Notes under the pieces: generated by a model
The model's database searches: none
What the model was told of the DNA's origin: nothing
What the model saw: the letters and a program-made list of their open reading frames with translations, nothing else
Part shown: piece after piece, positions 17,047-24,932 of the stretch
Layout: every line of letters begins with the position of its first letter
How positions within the stretch are numbered: position 1 is the first letter of the stretch
Source: a bacterium
GTDB taxonomy: Bacteria > Chloroflexota > Dormibacteria > UBA8260 > Bog-877
Reading direction: 5' to 3'
Assembly (NCBI GenBank): GCA_021802115.1
Contig: JAKABA010000033.1
Coordinates: 1 to 29,911, forward strand
Length of the DNA: 29,911 nucleotides
Position numbers and translations under genes: made by a program

Positions 17047-17722
17047 GCGCCCGGCCTACGTCCTGGTGGTGGGCGGCGGCAAGGTGGGCTTCTACCTCAC
17101 CCACCGGCTCCTCAAGGCCGGCTATGAGGTCGCCCTCATCGAGAAGGACCGCACCCGCGCCGCCTCCATCTCGGCCCAGCTCGGCAGCTGCTCATGCCTG
17201 GTGGGCGACGGCGACGAGATGGCCTTCTTGGCCACCAGCGGCATCGAGCGTGCCGACGTTTTGGCGGCGGTGACGGGCGACGACGAGGACAACCTGGTCG
17301 CCTGCCAGCTCGCGAAGTGGAACTTCAAGGTTCCCCACACCATCGCCCGGGTGAACAACCCCAGCAATGTGCAGCTCTTCCAGAGGCTGGGAGTGGACAT
17401 CGCCGTGTCCGCGACCGAGCTCATCCTCAACGAGATCGACACCGCGCTGGCGAACAACTCCGACGCCCAGAGACTCCCTCTCGAGGGCACCGACAAGGGG
17501 GTGATCCGGCTCACGGTCCCCGCCGGGCCCGCGGTCGGACACCGTTTCTCGGAGCTGGCGGAGCTGGCCTCGGAGCAGCTGCTGCTCCTGCTGCGGGACG
17601 GCGAGCCGGTGGGAGCGGACACCGAGCTTGCGCTCGGGGACCAACTGGTCATCCTGACCGAGCGTCCGACCGCGGACTTCCAGCTGGAGTCCGCGGCGGT
17701 GCTGCATCCGGTCAGCGGCTGA
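17039..17722 (+). CDS. TrkA-family K+ uptake regulator with RCK_N and RCK_C domains
   Basis: This 227-aa protein begins with a Rossmann motif (VLVVGGGKVGFYLTHRL), the acidic residue of strand 2 in ALIEKD, and GDGDEMAFLATSGIERADVLAAVTGDDEDN, all RCK_N. From about residue 145 a second domain (KGVIRLTVPAGPAVGHRFSE...ELALGDQLVILTE) matches RCK_C, the ligand-sensing part. ATG 17039 lies inside the previous gene and reads through its stop. The last 11 bp overlap the end of the convergent M20 peptidase gene. Paired trkA genes of this kind resemble ceoB/ceoC of actinobacteria. Confidence 0.9.
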   Translation: MPERPAYVLVVGGGKVGFYLTHRLLKAGYEVALIEKDRTRAASISAQLGSCSCLVGDGDEMAFLATSGIERADVLAAVTGDDEDNLVACQLAKWNFKVPHTIARVNNPSNVQLFQRLGVDIAVSATELILNEIDTALANNSDAQRLPLEGTDKGVIRLTVPAGPAVGHRFSELAELASEQLLLLLRDGEPVGADTELALGDQLVILTERPTADFQLESAAVLHPVSG

Positions 17723-19109
17723 GGCCGCCCTTCCCCAGCTGCGCGTACTCATCCCAGAGCCGCCCCAGGGCCTGCATCCCCCGGAACAGCTGGTCGAGGA
17801 CGACCCGCTCATTGGGCGCGTGGATGCGGTCCCCCGGAAGCCCGACTCCGAACAGCACGCAGGGTGCTCCCAGCTCCTCGGCCAGAGTCGCGACCGGGGG
17901 GATGCTGCCGCCCTCCCGGATGAAGACGGGGTCCCTTCCCCAGGCTGCGGCCACCGCCCGGGCGGCGGCGTCGACCGCCGGGTGGGCGGTGGGGGTCACC
18001 ACCCAGCGGCCGTCATGGATCAGCTCGAACTCGAGATCGACGCCCTCGGGAGCCAGCCGGCGCAGGTGGTCCCCCACCAACCGGGTGATCTCGGCGGCGT
18101 CCTGATCCGGCACCAGCCGCGAGGAGAGCTTGGCCCCCGCCCTCGCGGGGATCACCGTCTTGGCCCCCTCTCCCTGGTATCCGCCCCAGATGCCGCACAA
18201 CTCCAAGGTCGGCCGCACGGTGCGCCGCTCCATGAGGGTGTAGCCCTCCTCCCCGGCGGACGCCGCGCCCACCTCCGCCAGGAAGGAGCCCTCGTCGAAC
18301 GGCACCTGGGCCAGCTGGCGACGCTCCTCGGGGGTGAGGTCGACGACGTGGTCGTAGAAGCCGGGCACCGCGATCCGGCCCTGGTCGTCGTGGAGCGCGG
18401 CCAGCATCGTCACCAGAACCGTGATCGGGTTCAGCACCGCCCCGCCGTAGACCCCGGAGTGCAGGTCGGTGTCCGACGTGCGCACCCGCACCTCCCAGTA
18501 GGCCATCCCCCTCAGCGCGACCGTGAGCGCGGGGACGTCCTCGCTCAGCATCCCGGTGTCGCTGATCACGGCCACGTCGCAGGCCAGCTCGCCACGATGG
18601 GCGGCGACGGTCGCCTGAAAGTGCTCGGAGCCGTCCTCCTCCTCCCCCTCGGCGATCAACCTCAGGTTCAGGGGGAGCCGACCGCGGGCATCGAGGATCC
18701 CGCGCACCGCCTCCAGGTGCATCAGCAGGTGGCCCTTGTCGTCGGCCGTGCCCCGACCTAGCAGCAGGCCGTCGCGCTCCAGCGCCTGGAAGGGCGCCAG
18801 CTCCCACTCCTCGATGGGGTCGACCGGCTGGACATCGTGGTGCCCGTAGACGAGCACCGTGGGCAGGACCGGATCCTCGATCCGCTCTGCGAAGACCGTG
18901 GGATGCCCGGCCGTGGGCCACACCTCGCAGCGGGTCATCCCGCAGCTCAGGGCGTAATCCCGCAGAAACTCCGCGGACCGGACCACATCGTCACGCCGCC
19001 TGGGGTCGGTGCTGACCGATGGGATCTCCACCCAGCGCTTCAGCCCCTCCACCAGGGGCCGCTGCCGGGCGGCGATGCTGGCGGCCAGCGCCTCCCGATC
19101 GGCGCTCAC
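17712..19109 (-). CDS. M20-family metallopeptidase (dipeptidase-like)
   Basis: This 465-aa cytosolic Zn-peptidase of the M20 family (CNDP/DapE/ArgE-like) shows the metal and catalytic motifs in order: VYGHHDVQPVDP (canonical GHxDVQP), GRGTADDKGHLL, EGEEEDGSE and, near the C-terminus, RIHAPNE. A dimerisation (lid) domain lies between, around SDTDLHSGVYGG. Such enzymes cleave dipeptides or N-acyl amino acids; the exact substrate cannot be told. The start is GTG 19109, without a clear Shine-Dalgarno. It lies downstream of the zinc-ribbon and metallo-beta-lactamase genes on the same strand, probably co-transcribed. Confidence 0.92.
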   Translation of the reverse strand: MSADREALAASIAARQRPLVEGLKRWVEIPSVSTDPRRRDDVVRSAEFLRDYALSCGMTRCEVWPTAGHPTVFAERIEDPVLPTVLVYGHHDVQPVDPIEEWELAPFQALERDGLLLGRGTADDKGHLLMHLEAVRGILDARGRLPLNLRLIAEGEEEDGSEHFQATVAAHRGELACDVAVISDTGMLSEDVPALTVALRGMAYWEVRVRTSDTDLHSGVYGGAVLNPITVLVTMLAALHDDQGRIAVPGFYDHVVDLTPEERRQLAQVPFDEGSFLAEVGAASAGEEGYTLMERRTVRPTLELCGIWGGYQGEGAKTVIPARAGAKLSSRLVPDQDAAEITRLVGDHLRRLAPEGVDLEFELIHDGRWVVTPTAHPAVDAAARAVAAAWGRDPVFIREGGSIPPVATLAEELGAPCVLFGVGLPGDRIHAPNERVVLDQLFRGMQALGRLWDEYAQLGKGGLSR

Positions 19110-19158
19110 CGGCCAGAGCCGGGCCGTCCGGCCCGACTCTGACCGGCGCCGAGCCGGA

Positions 19159-19308
19159 TCAGGCCGCCTTCCCGATCTTGAAGATCTTGGTGCCGCAGAC
19201 CGGGCAGGTGCCGGTGGTGGCGGGCTTGCCGTTCTTCAACTGGGTCGGCTGAGGGTTGGCTATCTCCCTCGCCGTCTTGCACTTCATGCAGAAGCCGGTT
19301 ACAGCCAT
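19159..19308 (-). CDS. Small zinc-ribbon protein, DUF5679-like
   Basis: This 49-aa protein has two CxxC knuckles: CMKCKTAREI near the N-terminus and CPVCGTKIFKIG near the C-terminus, joined by a linker with NPQPTQLKNGKPATTG. That layout matches the DUF5679 family of tiny zinc ribbons, whose role is unknown. ATG 19308 has an excellent GGAGGGG site 8 nt upstream, and a good promoter lies at 19366-19394, so it is a real and probably well-expressed gene. Longer in-frame starts upstream would run through the promoter and are rejected. Confidence 0.85.
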   Translation of the reverse strand: MAVTGFCMKCKTAREIANPQPTQLKNGKPATTGTCPVCGTKIFKIGKAA

Positions 19309-19365
19309 GTCAGTACCCCTCCAGAGGATGTGGGACCCGAACTCAGGCGCCGGGCGATCAGCCGC

Positions 19366-19394
19366 ATTGTATTGGCCCATCTCATCTCTCGCAA
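19366..19394 (-). promoter_or_regulatory. Sigma-70-type promoter for the zinc-ribbon gene
   Basis: On the minus strand TTGCGA (19394-19389, -35) and TACAAT (19371-19366, -10, five of six) are separated by exactly 17 bp. The predicted start is about 50 nt upstream of ATG 19308. Confidence 0.6.
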
Positions 19395-19461
19395 GGCCAA
19401 GAACGATCTCGGCCGATCTTGGGGCCCTGAAGCTGCCCGGTTCGGCGGCATCGAGATCGGT

Positions 19462-20388
19462 TCACCCGCTGGGCGGAGCCGCCGCCGGCGTGGTCCTCAG
19501 CAGCCACCCGCGCATGCCCGCCGCGTTCGAGGTGAAGCCGTTGAGGGTGTCCACCACCGGCTGTCGGGAGGGGTCCTCCGCCGGCTCGAAGAGCCGTTCC
19601 CGCAGGGCCCGCTCGATGTGGTCCACCGACGGCTCCTCCAGGAAGGCGCCCCTGGCTACCTCGCACCAGCGCCGCATGATCTCCTCCGCCTCCTGCAGGA
19701 CCGCCTGCGGCTCGCCGGCGGGTCCGAAGTGGGTGAGCACCAGCTGGGCCGGCTGGAGGCGGGAGAATCTGTGGAGGGAGGAGATCGCCAGCTCCAGGTC
19801 GAAGTCGTCCGGGGGCATCGCCGGCCGCAGCGGGCCGCCCCCCGGAACCTTGACGCCCACCGCGTCGCCGACCAGCAGCACCCCGGTCGTGTCGTCGAAC
19901 ACCGCGATGTGATGCTTGGCGTGCCCGGGGGAGTGCACCAGGGTCAGCCGCCGTCCCCCGAGGTCCAGCAGCTGCATGTCCTCGGCCGCCTGCAGCCGCT
20001 CCGCATCGACGGGCGTCATCCCCCCGTACAGCGAGTCCATCTGCTCGCCGTACACCTGGCTGGCGGCGGCCACCAGCCGGGTGGGATCGGCCAGGTGGCG
20101 CAGCCCCTTGGGGTGACAGAGCACCTGAGCTTCCGGAAATTGTTGGGCCACCTCTCCGACCGCGCCCGCGTGGTCCAGGTGGATGTGGGACAGCACCACA
20201 TAGGCGAGGTCGGACGGGTCCAGGCCCCTTCTGGCCAGGGCGTCCAGGACTCGCCCGGCGTCCCGCTGCGGTCCGGTCTCGACCAGGCAGGGGCGCCGTC
20301 CCTCGATCAGGAAGACGGCGTTGAGCTCGGTCCATCCCCCGAGCTCGGTGTCCATCTGCCAGATGCCTGGCGCGATCAGGCGGTCCAT
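19462..20388 (-). CDS. Metallo-beta-lactamase-fold hydrolase
   Basis: This 308-aa protein has the binuclear metal motif SHIHLDHAG (H68, H70, D72, H73), a third ligand region HSPGHAKHH and the bridging aspartate in LLVGDAVGV. This is the glyoxalase II/MBL superfamily. Substrates range from thioesters to lactones, sulfides and nucleic acids, and nothing here narrows that down. The C-terminal 110 residues (after LTHFGPAGEPQAVLQEAEEI) form a helical extension seen in several MBL hydrolases. ATG 20388 has GAGGAG about 7 nt upstream. A possible promoter lies at 20446-20472. It is the first gene of the minus-strand group leading to the M20 peptidase. Confidence 0.9.
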   Translation of the reverse strand: MDRLIAPGIWQMDTELGGWTELNAVFLIEGRRPCLVETGPQRDAGRVLDALARRGLDPSDLAYVVLSHIHLDHAGAVGEVAQQFPEAQVLCHPKGLRHLADPTRLVAAASQVYGEQMDSLYGGMTPVDAERLQAAEDMQLLDLGGRRLTLVHSPGHAKHHIAVFDDTTGVLLVGDAVGVKVPGGGPLRPAMPPDDFDLELAISSLHRFSRLQPAQLVLTHFGPAGEPQAVLQEAEEIMRRWCEVARGAFLEEPSVDHIERALRERLFEPAEDPSRQPVVDTLNGFTSNAAGMRGWLLRTTPAAAPPSG

Positions 20389-20445
20389 GGCTGACTCCTC
20401 AGATTCGGGCTCTGCGCCTGCGGATCGGCGGCAGCCGTCGCATGG

Positions 20446-20472
20446 AGTTTAGCCCGCTCCCCCAACTCTCAA
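20446..20472 (-). promoter_or_regulatory. Possible promoter for the metallo-beta-lactamase-fold gene
   Basis: On the minus strand TTGAGA (20472-20467) and TAAACT (20451-20446) resemble -35 and -10 boxes, but their spacing of 15 bp is short. The leader would be about 50 nt. Confidence 0.3.
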
Positions 20473-20565
20473 CTTTCTCCAAGGCGCCTCGGATCGCGGT
20501 CCCAGAGGCTGACCGCTGAATGAGGTCTGCCCGAGCTTGAGCGGGATCTTCGATTGGGAGCGTTC

Positions 20566-20730
20566 GTGTACTTCACCTACCTGTGGCGGGAGCTGCGCCG
20601 ACGCCGGCGCCGAGCGCCGGCCCGCCGACGCTCTGCAGCCAGCGCCTCTCCTGCAGCCAGGCCCGCATCATGCCAGTGGCTCAATCCGGCATCGCCGAGG
20701 CAGCCAGAGCGACGGCCAGATGGTAGGTGA
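20566..20730 (+). pseudogene. Remnant of an FtsX/MacB-type ABC permease N-terminus
   Basis: GTG 20566, preceded by GGGAG at 20556-20560, opens a 54-codon frame. Its first residues, VYFTYLWRELRRRRRRA, closely resemble the N-terminus of actinobacterial-type ABC permeases (YFTYLRREL followed by an Arg-rich stretch and then the first membrane helix). Here the helix never comes: the rest is a low-complexity Ala/Arg/Pro/Ser run that ends in TGA at 20728-20730. I read it as a truncated permease gene with its ribosome site intact. A chance arginine-rich ORF is the alternative. Confidence 0.4.
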
Positions 20731-20776
20731 GCTGCATTGATGGCGAAAGCATGTGGCTCCGAGGAGAACTGTGACC

Positions 20777-21508
20777 ATGGCCTCATGGAGCGGCATGCGC
20801 GTGCGCCACGCGGCCACCTGGCGCCGGGTCCGCCGGGCGGTTGCCCTGTGCGCACTCGCAGTGACGTGCCTGTGGGCGGGTACGTGGATCGCCACTCCTT
20901 CCACTGACGGTCTCCGCGGCGCCGTGGCGAAGTTAGACCGGATTCACCGCACGCGGCCTCTGACCTCGGCCGAGGTACCCAGGTACCTTGCCGAGGCGAT
21001 CGTCTCCGTGGAAGACCAGAACTTTTACCAGGATCACGGGATCAATTTGCAGGGGCTGTTGCGGGCCGCCGCCTACGATCTCCTCCACCGCTGCGAGTGC
21101 CAGGGCGGTTCCACCATCACCGAGCAGTTGGCGGAGGACCTCTACCTCCATGGGTCTGACCGCTCGATTTGGCTCCGCTGGGTGGACATAGTGCTCGCCC
21201 TCAAAATCACCGACCACTTGACCAAGAGTCAGATCCTGGACGCGTACCTGTCACAGGTCTATCTGGGCAGCGGAGCGGTTGGAGCCGAACAGGCTAGCAC
21301 TGTCTACTTCCACAGGGCCTTGGCCCGCGATTCGCTGGCGCAGCTCGCCCTTCTCGCCGGTCTGCCGCAAGCGCCCAGTCTGTTGGACCCTCTCACGAAC
21401 CCCAAGGGCGCGCGCGCGCGCCGGGCGGCGGTGCTCGCGGCCATGGAAAGCATGCGGTTCATCACTCCGTATCAAGCCCGCCAAGCGAACGCGGCGCCGG
21501 TCACGTGA
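20777..21508 (+). CDS. Stand-alone GT51 peptidoglycan glycosyltransferase, divergent
   Basis: This 243-aa protein has one N-terminal membrane anchor (AVALCALAVTCLWAGTWI) and then a GT51 domain, which polymerises lipid II into glycan strands outside the membrane. Motif I EDQNFYQDHG keeps the catalytic Glu (E79). Motif II GGSTITEQLAEDLYL differs from the usual STITQQLxKN: Q to E116, K to E120, N to D121. In motif III the usual Glu appears to be Asp (RWVDIVLALKI). The end (ITPYQARQANAAPVT) is where bifunctional PBPs continue into the transpeptidase; none follows here. ATG 20777 has GAGGAG 10 nt upstream. It precedes a MacAB-like exporter operon by about 270 bp. Confidence 0.85.
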   Translation: MASWSGMRVRHAATWRRVRRAVALCALAVTCLWAGTWIATPSTDGLRGAVAKLDRIHRTRPLTSAEVPRYLAEAIVSVEDQNFYQDHGINLQGLLRAAAYDLLHRCECQGGSTITEQLAEDLYLHGSDRSIWLRWVDIVLALKITDHLTKSQILDAYLSQVYLGSGAVGAEQASTVYFHRALARDSLAQLALLAGLPQAPSLLDPLTNPKGARARRAAVLAAMESMRFITPYQARQANAAPVT

Positions 21509-21550
21509 GTATGGGTTTGGCTTCGGGCCCCCGCCCCGACGGAGCCCTGT

Positions 21551-21568
21551 GGCGTCCGTCGCGACGCC
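21551..21568 (+). terminator. Stem-loop in the GT51-to-exporter spacer
   Basis: GGCGTC at 21551-21556 pairs with GACGCC at 21563-21568 around a 6-nt loop, about 40 bp after the GT51 stop. There is no T-run, so a terminator role is only possible. The rest of 21509-21775 shows no recognisable gene. Confidence 0.25.
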
Positions 21569-21775
21569 TGACGCGGGGACGCACCGCCAGGGCCGCGTGC
21601 CCCACAGCGGCCGCCGACGAGGGCAAGCGGCTGGCCCCGGACTCTCTCAGTCTGGACTAAGGCAGAGCAGCGCCGTCGCGACGATCCTGGTTTCGATGAC
21701 CGGACACCAGCGAATCCCCGCTGCCGACCGTGGGAACCAGCTGTTCCATTTCGACCAACGAGCGCGCTGGTAGCG

Positions 21776-22939
21776 GTGTCCAGCTCAAACCCCACGGGAT
21801 CGGAGCGGCCCGGTAGGTTGGCCCGGCCTATGGGGCTGGTGCCGCGCAAACGTGCCCTGGCGCTCTTGGGGCTGGTGGCCGCGCTCGCCGCCGGTGGGGT
21901 GGTTTACGCTCGCACTCGGCCCGTCCAATCTCCCTTCGTGACCGCGACGGCCCGCTACGGCACGGTCACCGACACCGTGGTGGTGGCAGGTACGCTCCAA
22001 CCGGTGAACAGTTGGAGTCTGAGCTTTCCTGCTCCGGGCGTGGTGGCCACTGTCGACGTGACGCCTGGTCAGATGGTCACCGCGGGAGAGTTGCTCGCGA
22101 CCCTCGACTCCGCCACGCTGCAGGCCCAGTTGACCCAAGCCGAGGCGAACCTCACCATTGCAGAGGCCAAGCTGTCCCTCGCCGAGGCTGCCTCGTCCGT
22201 CTCCGCCCCGGCCCAGATCGCCATCGATCAGGCGGAGGTCACCATCGCCCAAACGGCGGTGACCGCAGCCCAGGCTGCCGTCAGCTCCACCCATCTCACC
22301 GCTCCGGCGGCCGGCGTGGTGGCCCAGATCAACATCACAGCCGGTCAGCCCGACGGCGCCAGCAGTGTCCGCACCGCGGCCAACACTACCGACATCGTGG
22401 TCGACGGCCTGGGTGCCTTTGAGGTGGCTGCCAACGTCAGCGACGCCCAGGTCGGACAGGTGCATGTTGGGCAGGCGGCGTTGGTGACCCCGGCCGGCCA
22501 GACGCGGCCACTGCCCGGGAAGGTCAGCGCGATTACCCCGCTCGCCACCATCGTTCAGGGGGTAGCCGCGTTCCCGATCGTGATCACCGTGACCGGGAGT
22601 CCTCCCGGCTTGTTCGCGGGCGCGGCGGCCGAGGCCGCGATAATCGTCCAGCGCGTCGCCCACGTCTTGACCATCCCCGCCAGCAGTGTCCACGGGAGCG
22701 GCTCTCGGGGGACCTACGTGCTAATCGTCAAGACCGGGCGTGCGGTCAAGCACCCGGTCAAGATTGGCGCGGCCGACGCCATCGTCGCGCAGGTGACGTC
22801 CGGACTGGCACTGGGCGATCAGGTGGTTCTGGCTCAGATGAACAAGCCCCTCCCCAGCGGCGCCGCCGGTCTGCTGGGACGCCGGGGGGCCGCCGGAGGG
22901 GCCAAGGCCCGTCGCAAGGGTGGCGGGGGAATCCCGTGA
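21776..22939 (+). CDS. MacA-like periplasmic adaptor (membrane fusion protein)
   Basis: This 387-aa protein has a short cytosolic N-terminus, one membrane anchor (ALALLGLVAALAAGGVVYA) and the HlyD/MacA layout. A first biotinyl-lipoyl half (GVVATVDVTPGQMVTAGELLATLDS) is followed by an Ala/Gln-rich helical hairpin of about 60 residues, the second lipoyl half (HLTAPAAGVVAQINITAGQ), and beta-barrel and membrane-proximal domains ending with GLALGDQVVLAQ. The tail is Gly/Arg-rich. The start is GTG 21776, or ATG 21830 just before the anchor; neither has a strong ribosome site. Its stop overlaps the next start (GTGA), making it the first gene of a MacAB-type exporter operon. The cargo cannot be read. 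Confidence 0.88.
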   Translation: MSSSNPTGSERPGRLARPMGLVPRKRALALLGLVAALAAGGVVYARTRPVQSPFVTATARYGTVTDTVVVAGTLQPVNSWSLSFPAPGVVATVDVTPGQMVTAGELLATLDSATLQAQLTQAEANLTIAEAKLSLAEAASSVSAPAQIAIDQAEVTIAQTAVTAAQAAVSSTHLTAPAAGVVAQINITAGQPDGASSVRTAANTTDIVVDGLGAFEVAANVSDAQVGQVHVGQAALVTPAGQTRPLPGKVSAITPLATIVQGVAAFPIVITVTGSPPGLFAGAAAEAAIIVQRVAHVLTIPASSVHGSGSRGTYVLIVKTGRAVKHPVKIGAADAIVAQVTSGLALGDQVVLAQMNKPLPSGAAGLLGRRGAAGGAKARRKGGGGIP

Positions 22940-23703
22940 TCGGTGGAGGACCCCGGTCTTCTGATGGGTCACAGCGCTCAGCGCCGATCCCCGCCAGAGT
23001 TGCCCGGGTCGAGGCGCCACTCTTGGAGCTCGCGTCCGTGTCAAAGTCCTACGGTTCCGGGGCGGCCCGAGTCGACGCCCTGCGGTCGGTGGACCTGACG
23101 GTTGAGCGCGGCGACTACCTGGCCATCATGGGGCAGTCGGGGTCTGGCAAATCCACGTTGATGCACATCCTCGGCTGTCTCGACGTTCCGAGTTCAGGCT
23201 CCTACCGGATCGGCGGCGCTGATGTTTCCCAGCTCACCGAGGCAGCGCTGGCCGAAGTCCGCAACCGGAAGGTCGGCTTCGTCTTCCAGCAGTTCCACCT
23301 CCTGCCCCGGATCTCTGCGGCCCGCAATGTGGAGCTGCCGCTCCTCTATGGGGGGGAGCGACGCCGAGCGGCGCGGCGAGAGCGAGCCGAGCGGGCCCTG
23401 GTCAGTGTCGGTCTGGAAGACCGGCTTAGGCACCGGCCCACCGAGCTGTCGGGGGGGCAGCAGCAGCGAGTTGCGATCGCGCGGGCCTTGGTCACCGACC
23501 CCGACATCCTGCTGGCGGACGAGCCGACCGGGAACCTGGCGTCCGATCAGGCCGACGAGCTGCTCTCGATCTTCGACACCGTCCACGACGCGGGGAAGAC
23601 GGTGGTGCTCATCACCCACGACCCTGACGTGGCGCGCCGGGCTCGGCGCCAGGTGCGGATCCGCGACGGCCAGATAGTCTCCGACGTCACCCAGCCGGCA
23701 TGA
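22936..23703 (+). CDS. ABC transporter ATPase, MacB/LolD type
   Basis: This 255-aa protein has every ATPase motif: Walker [12 protein letters not shown]-loop [21 protein letters not shown] in which FQQFHLLP marks the MacB/LolD/FtsE group, signature [15 protein letters not shown], Walker [12 protein letters not shown] and the switch histidine in LITHDP. The first 30 residues are an extra tail, so a later start is possible, but the GTG at 22936 overlaps the adaptor stop. Its last 4 bp overlap the permease ATG (ATGA). It powers the exporter formed with the adaptor and the permease. Confidence 0.95.
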   Translation: MIGGGPRSSDGSQRSAPIPARVARVEAPLLELASVSKSYGSGAARVDALRSVDLTVERGDYLAIMGQSGSGKSTLMHILGCLDVPSSGSYRIGGADVSQLTEAALAEVRNRKVGFVFQQFHLLPRISAARNVELPLLYGGERRRAARRERAERALVSVGLEDRLRHRPTELSGGQQQRVAIARALVTDPDILLADEPTGNLASDQADELLSIFDTVHDAGKTVVLITHDPDVARRARRQVRIRDGQIVSDVTQPA

Positions 23704-24932
23704 GCTGGCTGGAACTTCTCCGGGGTGCCCTCGACAGCCTGCTCGAGCGGCGCAGCCGTTCTATCCTCACGGTTCTCGGGCTGCTGATAGGTATCGCCGC
23801 GGTGATCTTGACTGTTGGCCTGGGAGAGGGAGCCCAGGCTCAAGTCGGCAGCGCGATCTCCTCGCTGGGCACCAACATGCTCATCGTGACCCCCGGCTCG
23901 GTGGCGACGGCCGGCCTGAGCGGCGGCCTGGGGTCGGCCAGCACGCTGACCCTGGCGGACGCAAATGCTCTGGGCAACGCCACTGACTGTCCCCAGATCA
24001 GCCGGGTCGCGCCGGTCTCGGAGCGCTCCGGCTCACTCACGGCGGGAACCAACAACTGGACCGCCCCCGTCGTCGGCACCACCCCTGCCTACCTCGCCAT
24101 CCGCGACCGTCAGGTGGTGTTAGGACAGCCCTTCACGACCGCCGCGGTCCAGAACCAGGCTCACGTCGCCCTGATCGGCACCGAGGTGGCCCAGAACCTA
24201 TTTCCCTCCTCTCGAACCATCGGCCGCACCATCACCATCGATGGTGTCCCCTTCTTGGTGACCGGCGAGCTCAACCCGGCGGGATCGTCGGCCAACGCCA
24301 ACGAGGACAACCTGGTCGTCATTCCGATCTCGGTGGCGGAAGGCCTCTTCGGATCCCGGGGCCCTTACGCCCAGAGCCTCTCGCAGATCCTGCTTTCGGC
24401 CACCGGCCCAACCACGATGAGCGCCGCCTACCAAGAGGCTGACAACCTGCTGCTGGAACTCCACCAGCTCCCCAATGCAGCTGCCGCCGACTTCACCATC
24501 ACCCCCCAGACCAGCCTTCTCGCTACCGCCAGCTCGGTCTCCAAGACCATGACGGTCCTGCTCGGTGGCATCGCCGCGATAGCCCTGTTGGTGGGTGGGA
24601 TTGGGGTGATGAACATCATGCTGGTCTCGGTCTCGGAACGGGTGCAGGAGATTGGCCTGCGCAAGGCGTTGGGTGCGACGCCCGGAGTCATCCTGCGGCA
24701 GTTCTTGATCGAGGCGTCCCTTCTGGGTCTCGCCGGAGGCGTGCTCGGCGTGGGCGTGGGCCTGGGCGGGTCGCTGGTGGCGCCCTCGCTGCTGCACGCG
24801 CCCGTCGTCGTTTCGCTACCCGCTGTGGTCGGGGCGGTGGTTGCCGCTGTCGGCATCGGCCTGTGCTTCGGCGTCTACCCGGCGGCGAGAGCAGCCCGGC
24901 TATCGCCCATTGAGGCACTGCGTAGCGCATGA
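23700..24932 (+). CDS. ABC transporter permease, MacB/FtsX type
   Basis: This 410-aa protein has the four-helix MacB topology. One N-terminal helix (SILTVLGLLIGIAAVILTVGL) is followed by an extracytoplasmic MacB_PCD domain of about 220 residues (with GTNMLIVTPGSV and ITIDGVPFLVTGEL), then three C-terminal helices with the FtsX signature IGVMNIMLVSVSERVQEIGLR. It ends with AARLSPIEALRSA, the family's normal end. This type of transporter works as a mechanical lever on extracytoplasmic substrates such as peptides, lipids or lipoproteins. ATG 23700 overlaps the ATPase stop, and its own stop overlaps the lipoprotein start. Confidence 0.95.
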   Translation: MSWLELLRGALDSLLERRSRSILTVLGLLIGIAAVILTVGLGEGAQAQVGSAISSLGTNMLIVTPGSVATAGLSGGLGSASTLTLADANALGNATDCPQISRVAPVSERSGSLTAGTNNWTAPVVGTTPAYLAIRDRQVVLGQPFTTAAVQNQAHVALIGTEVAQNLFPSSRTIGRTITIDGVPFLVTGELNPAGSSANANEDNLVVIPISVAEGLFGSRGPYAQSLSQILLSATGPTTMSAAYQEADNLLLELHQLPNAAAADFTITPQTSLLATASSVSKTMTVLLGGIAAIALLVGGIGVMNIMLVSVSERVQEIGLRKALGATPGVILRQFLIEASLLGLAGGVLGVGVGLGGSLVAPSLLHAPVVVSLPAVVGAVVAAVGIGLCFGVYPAARAARLSPIEALRSA

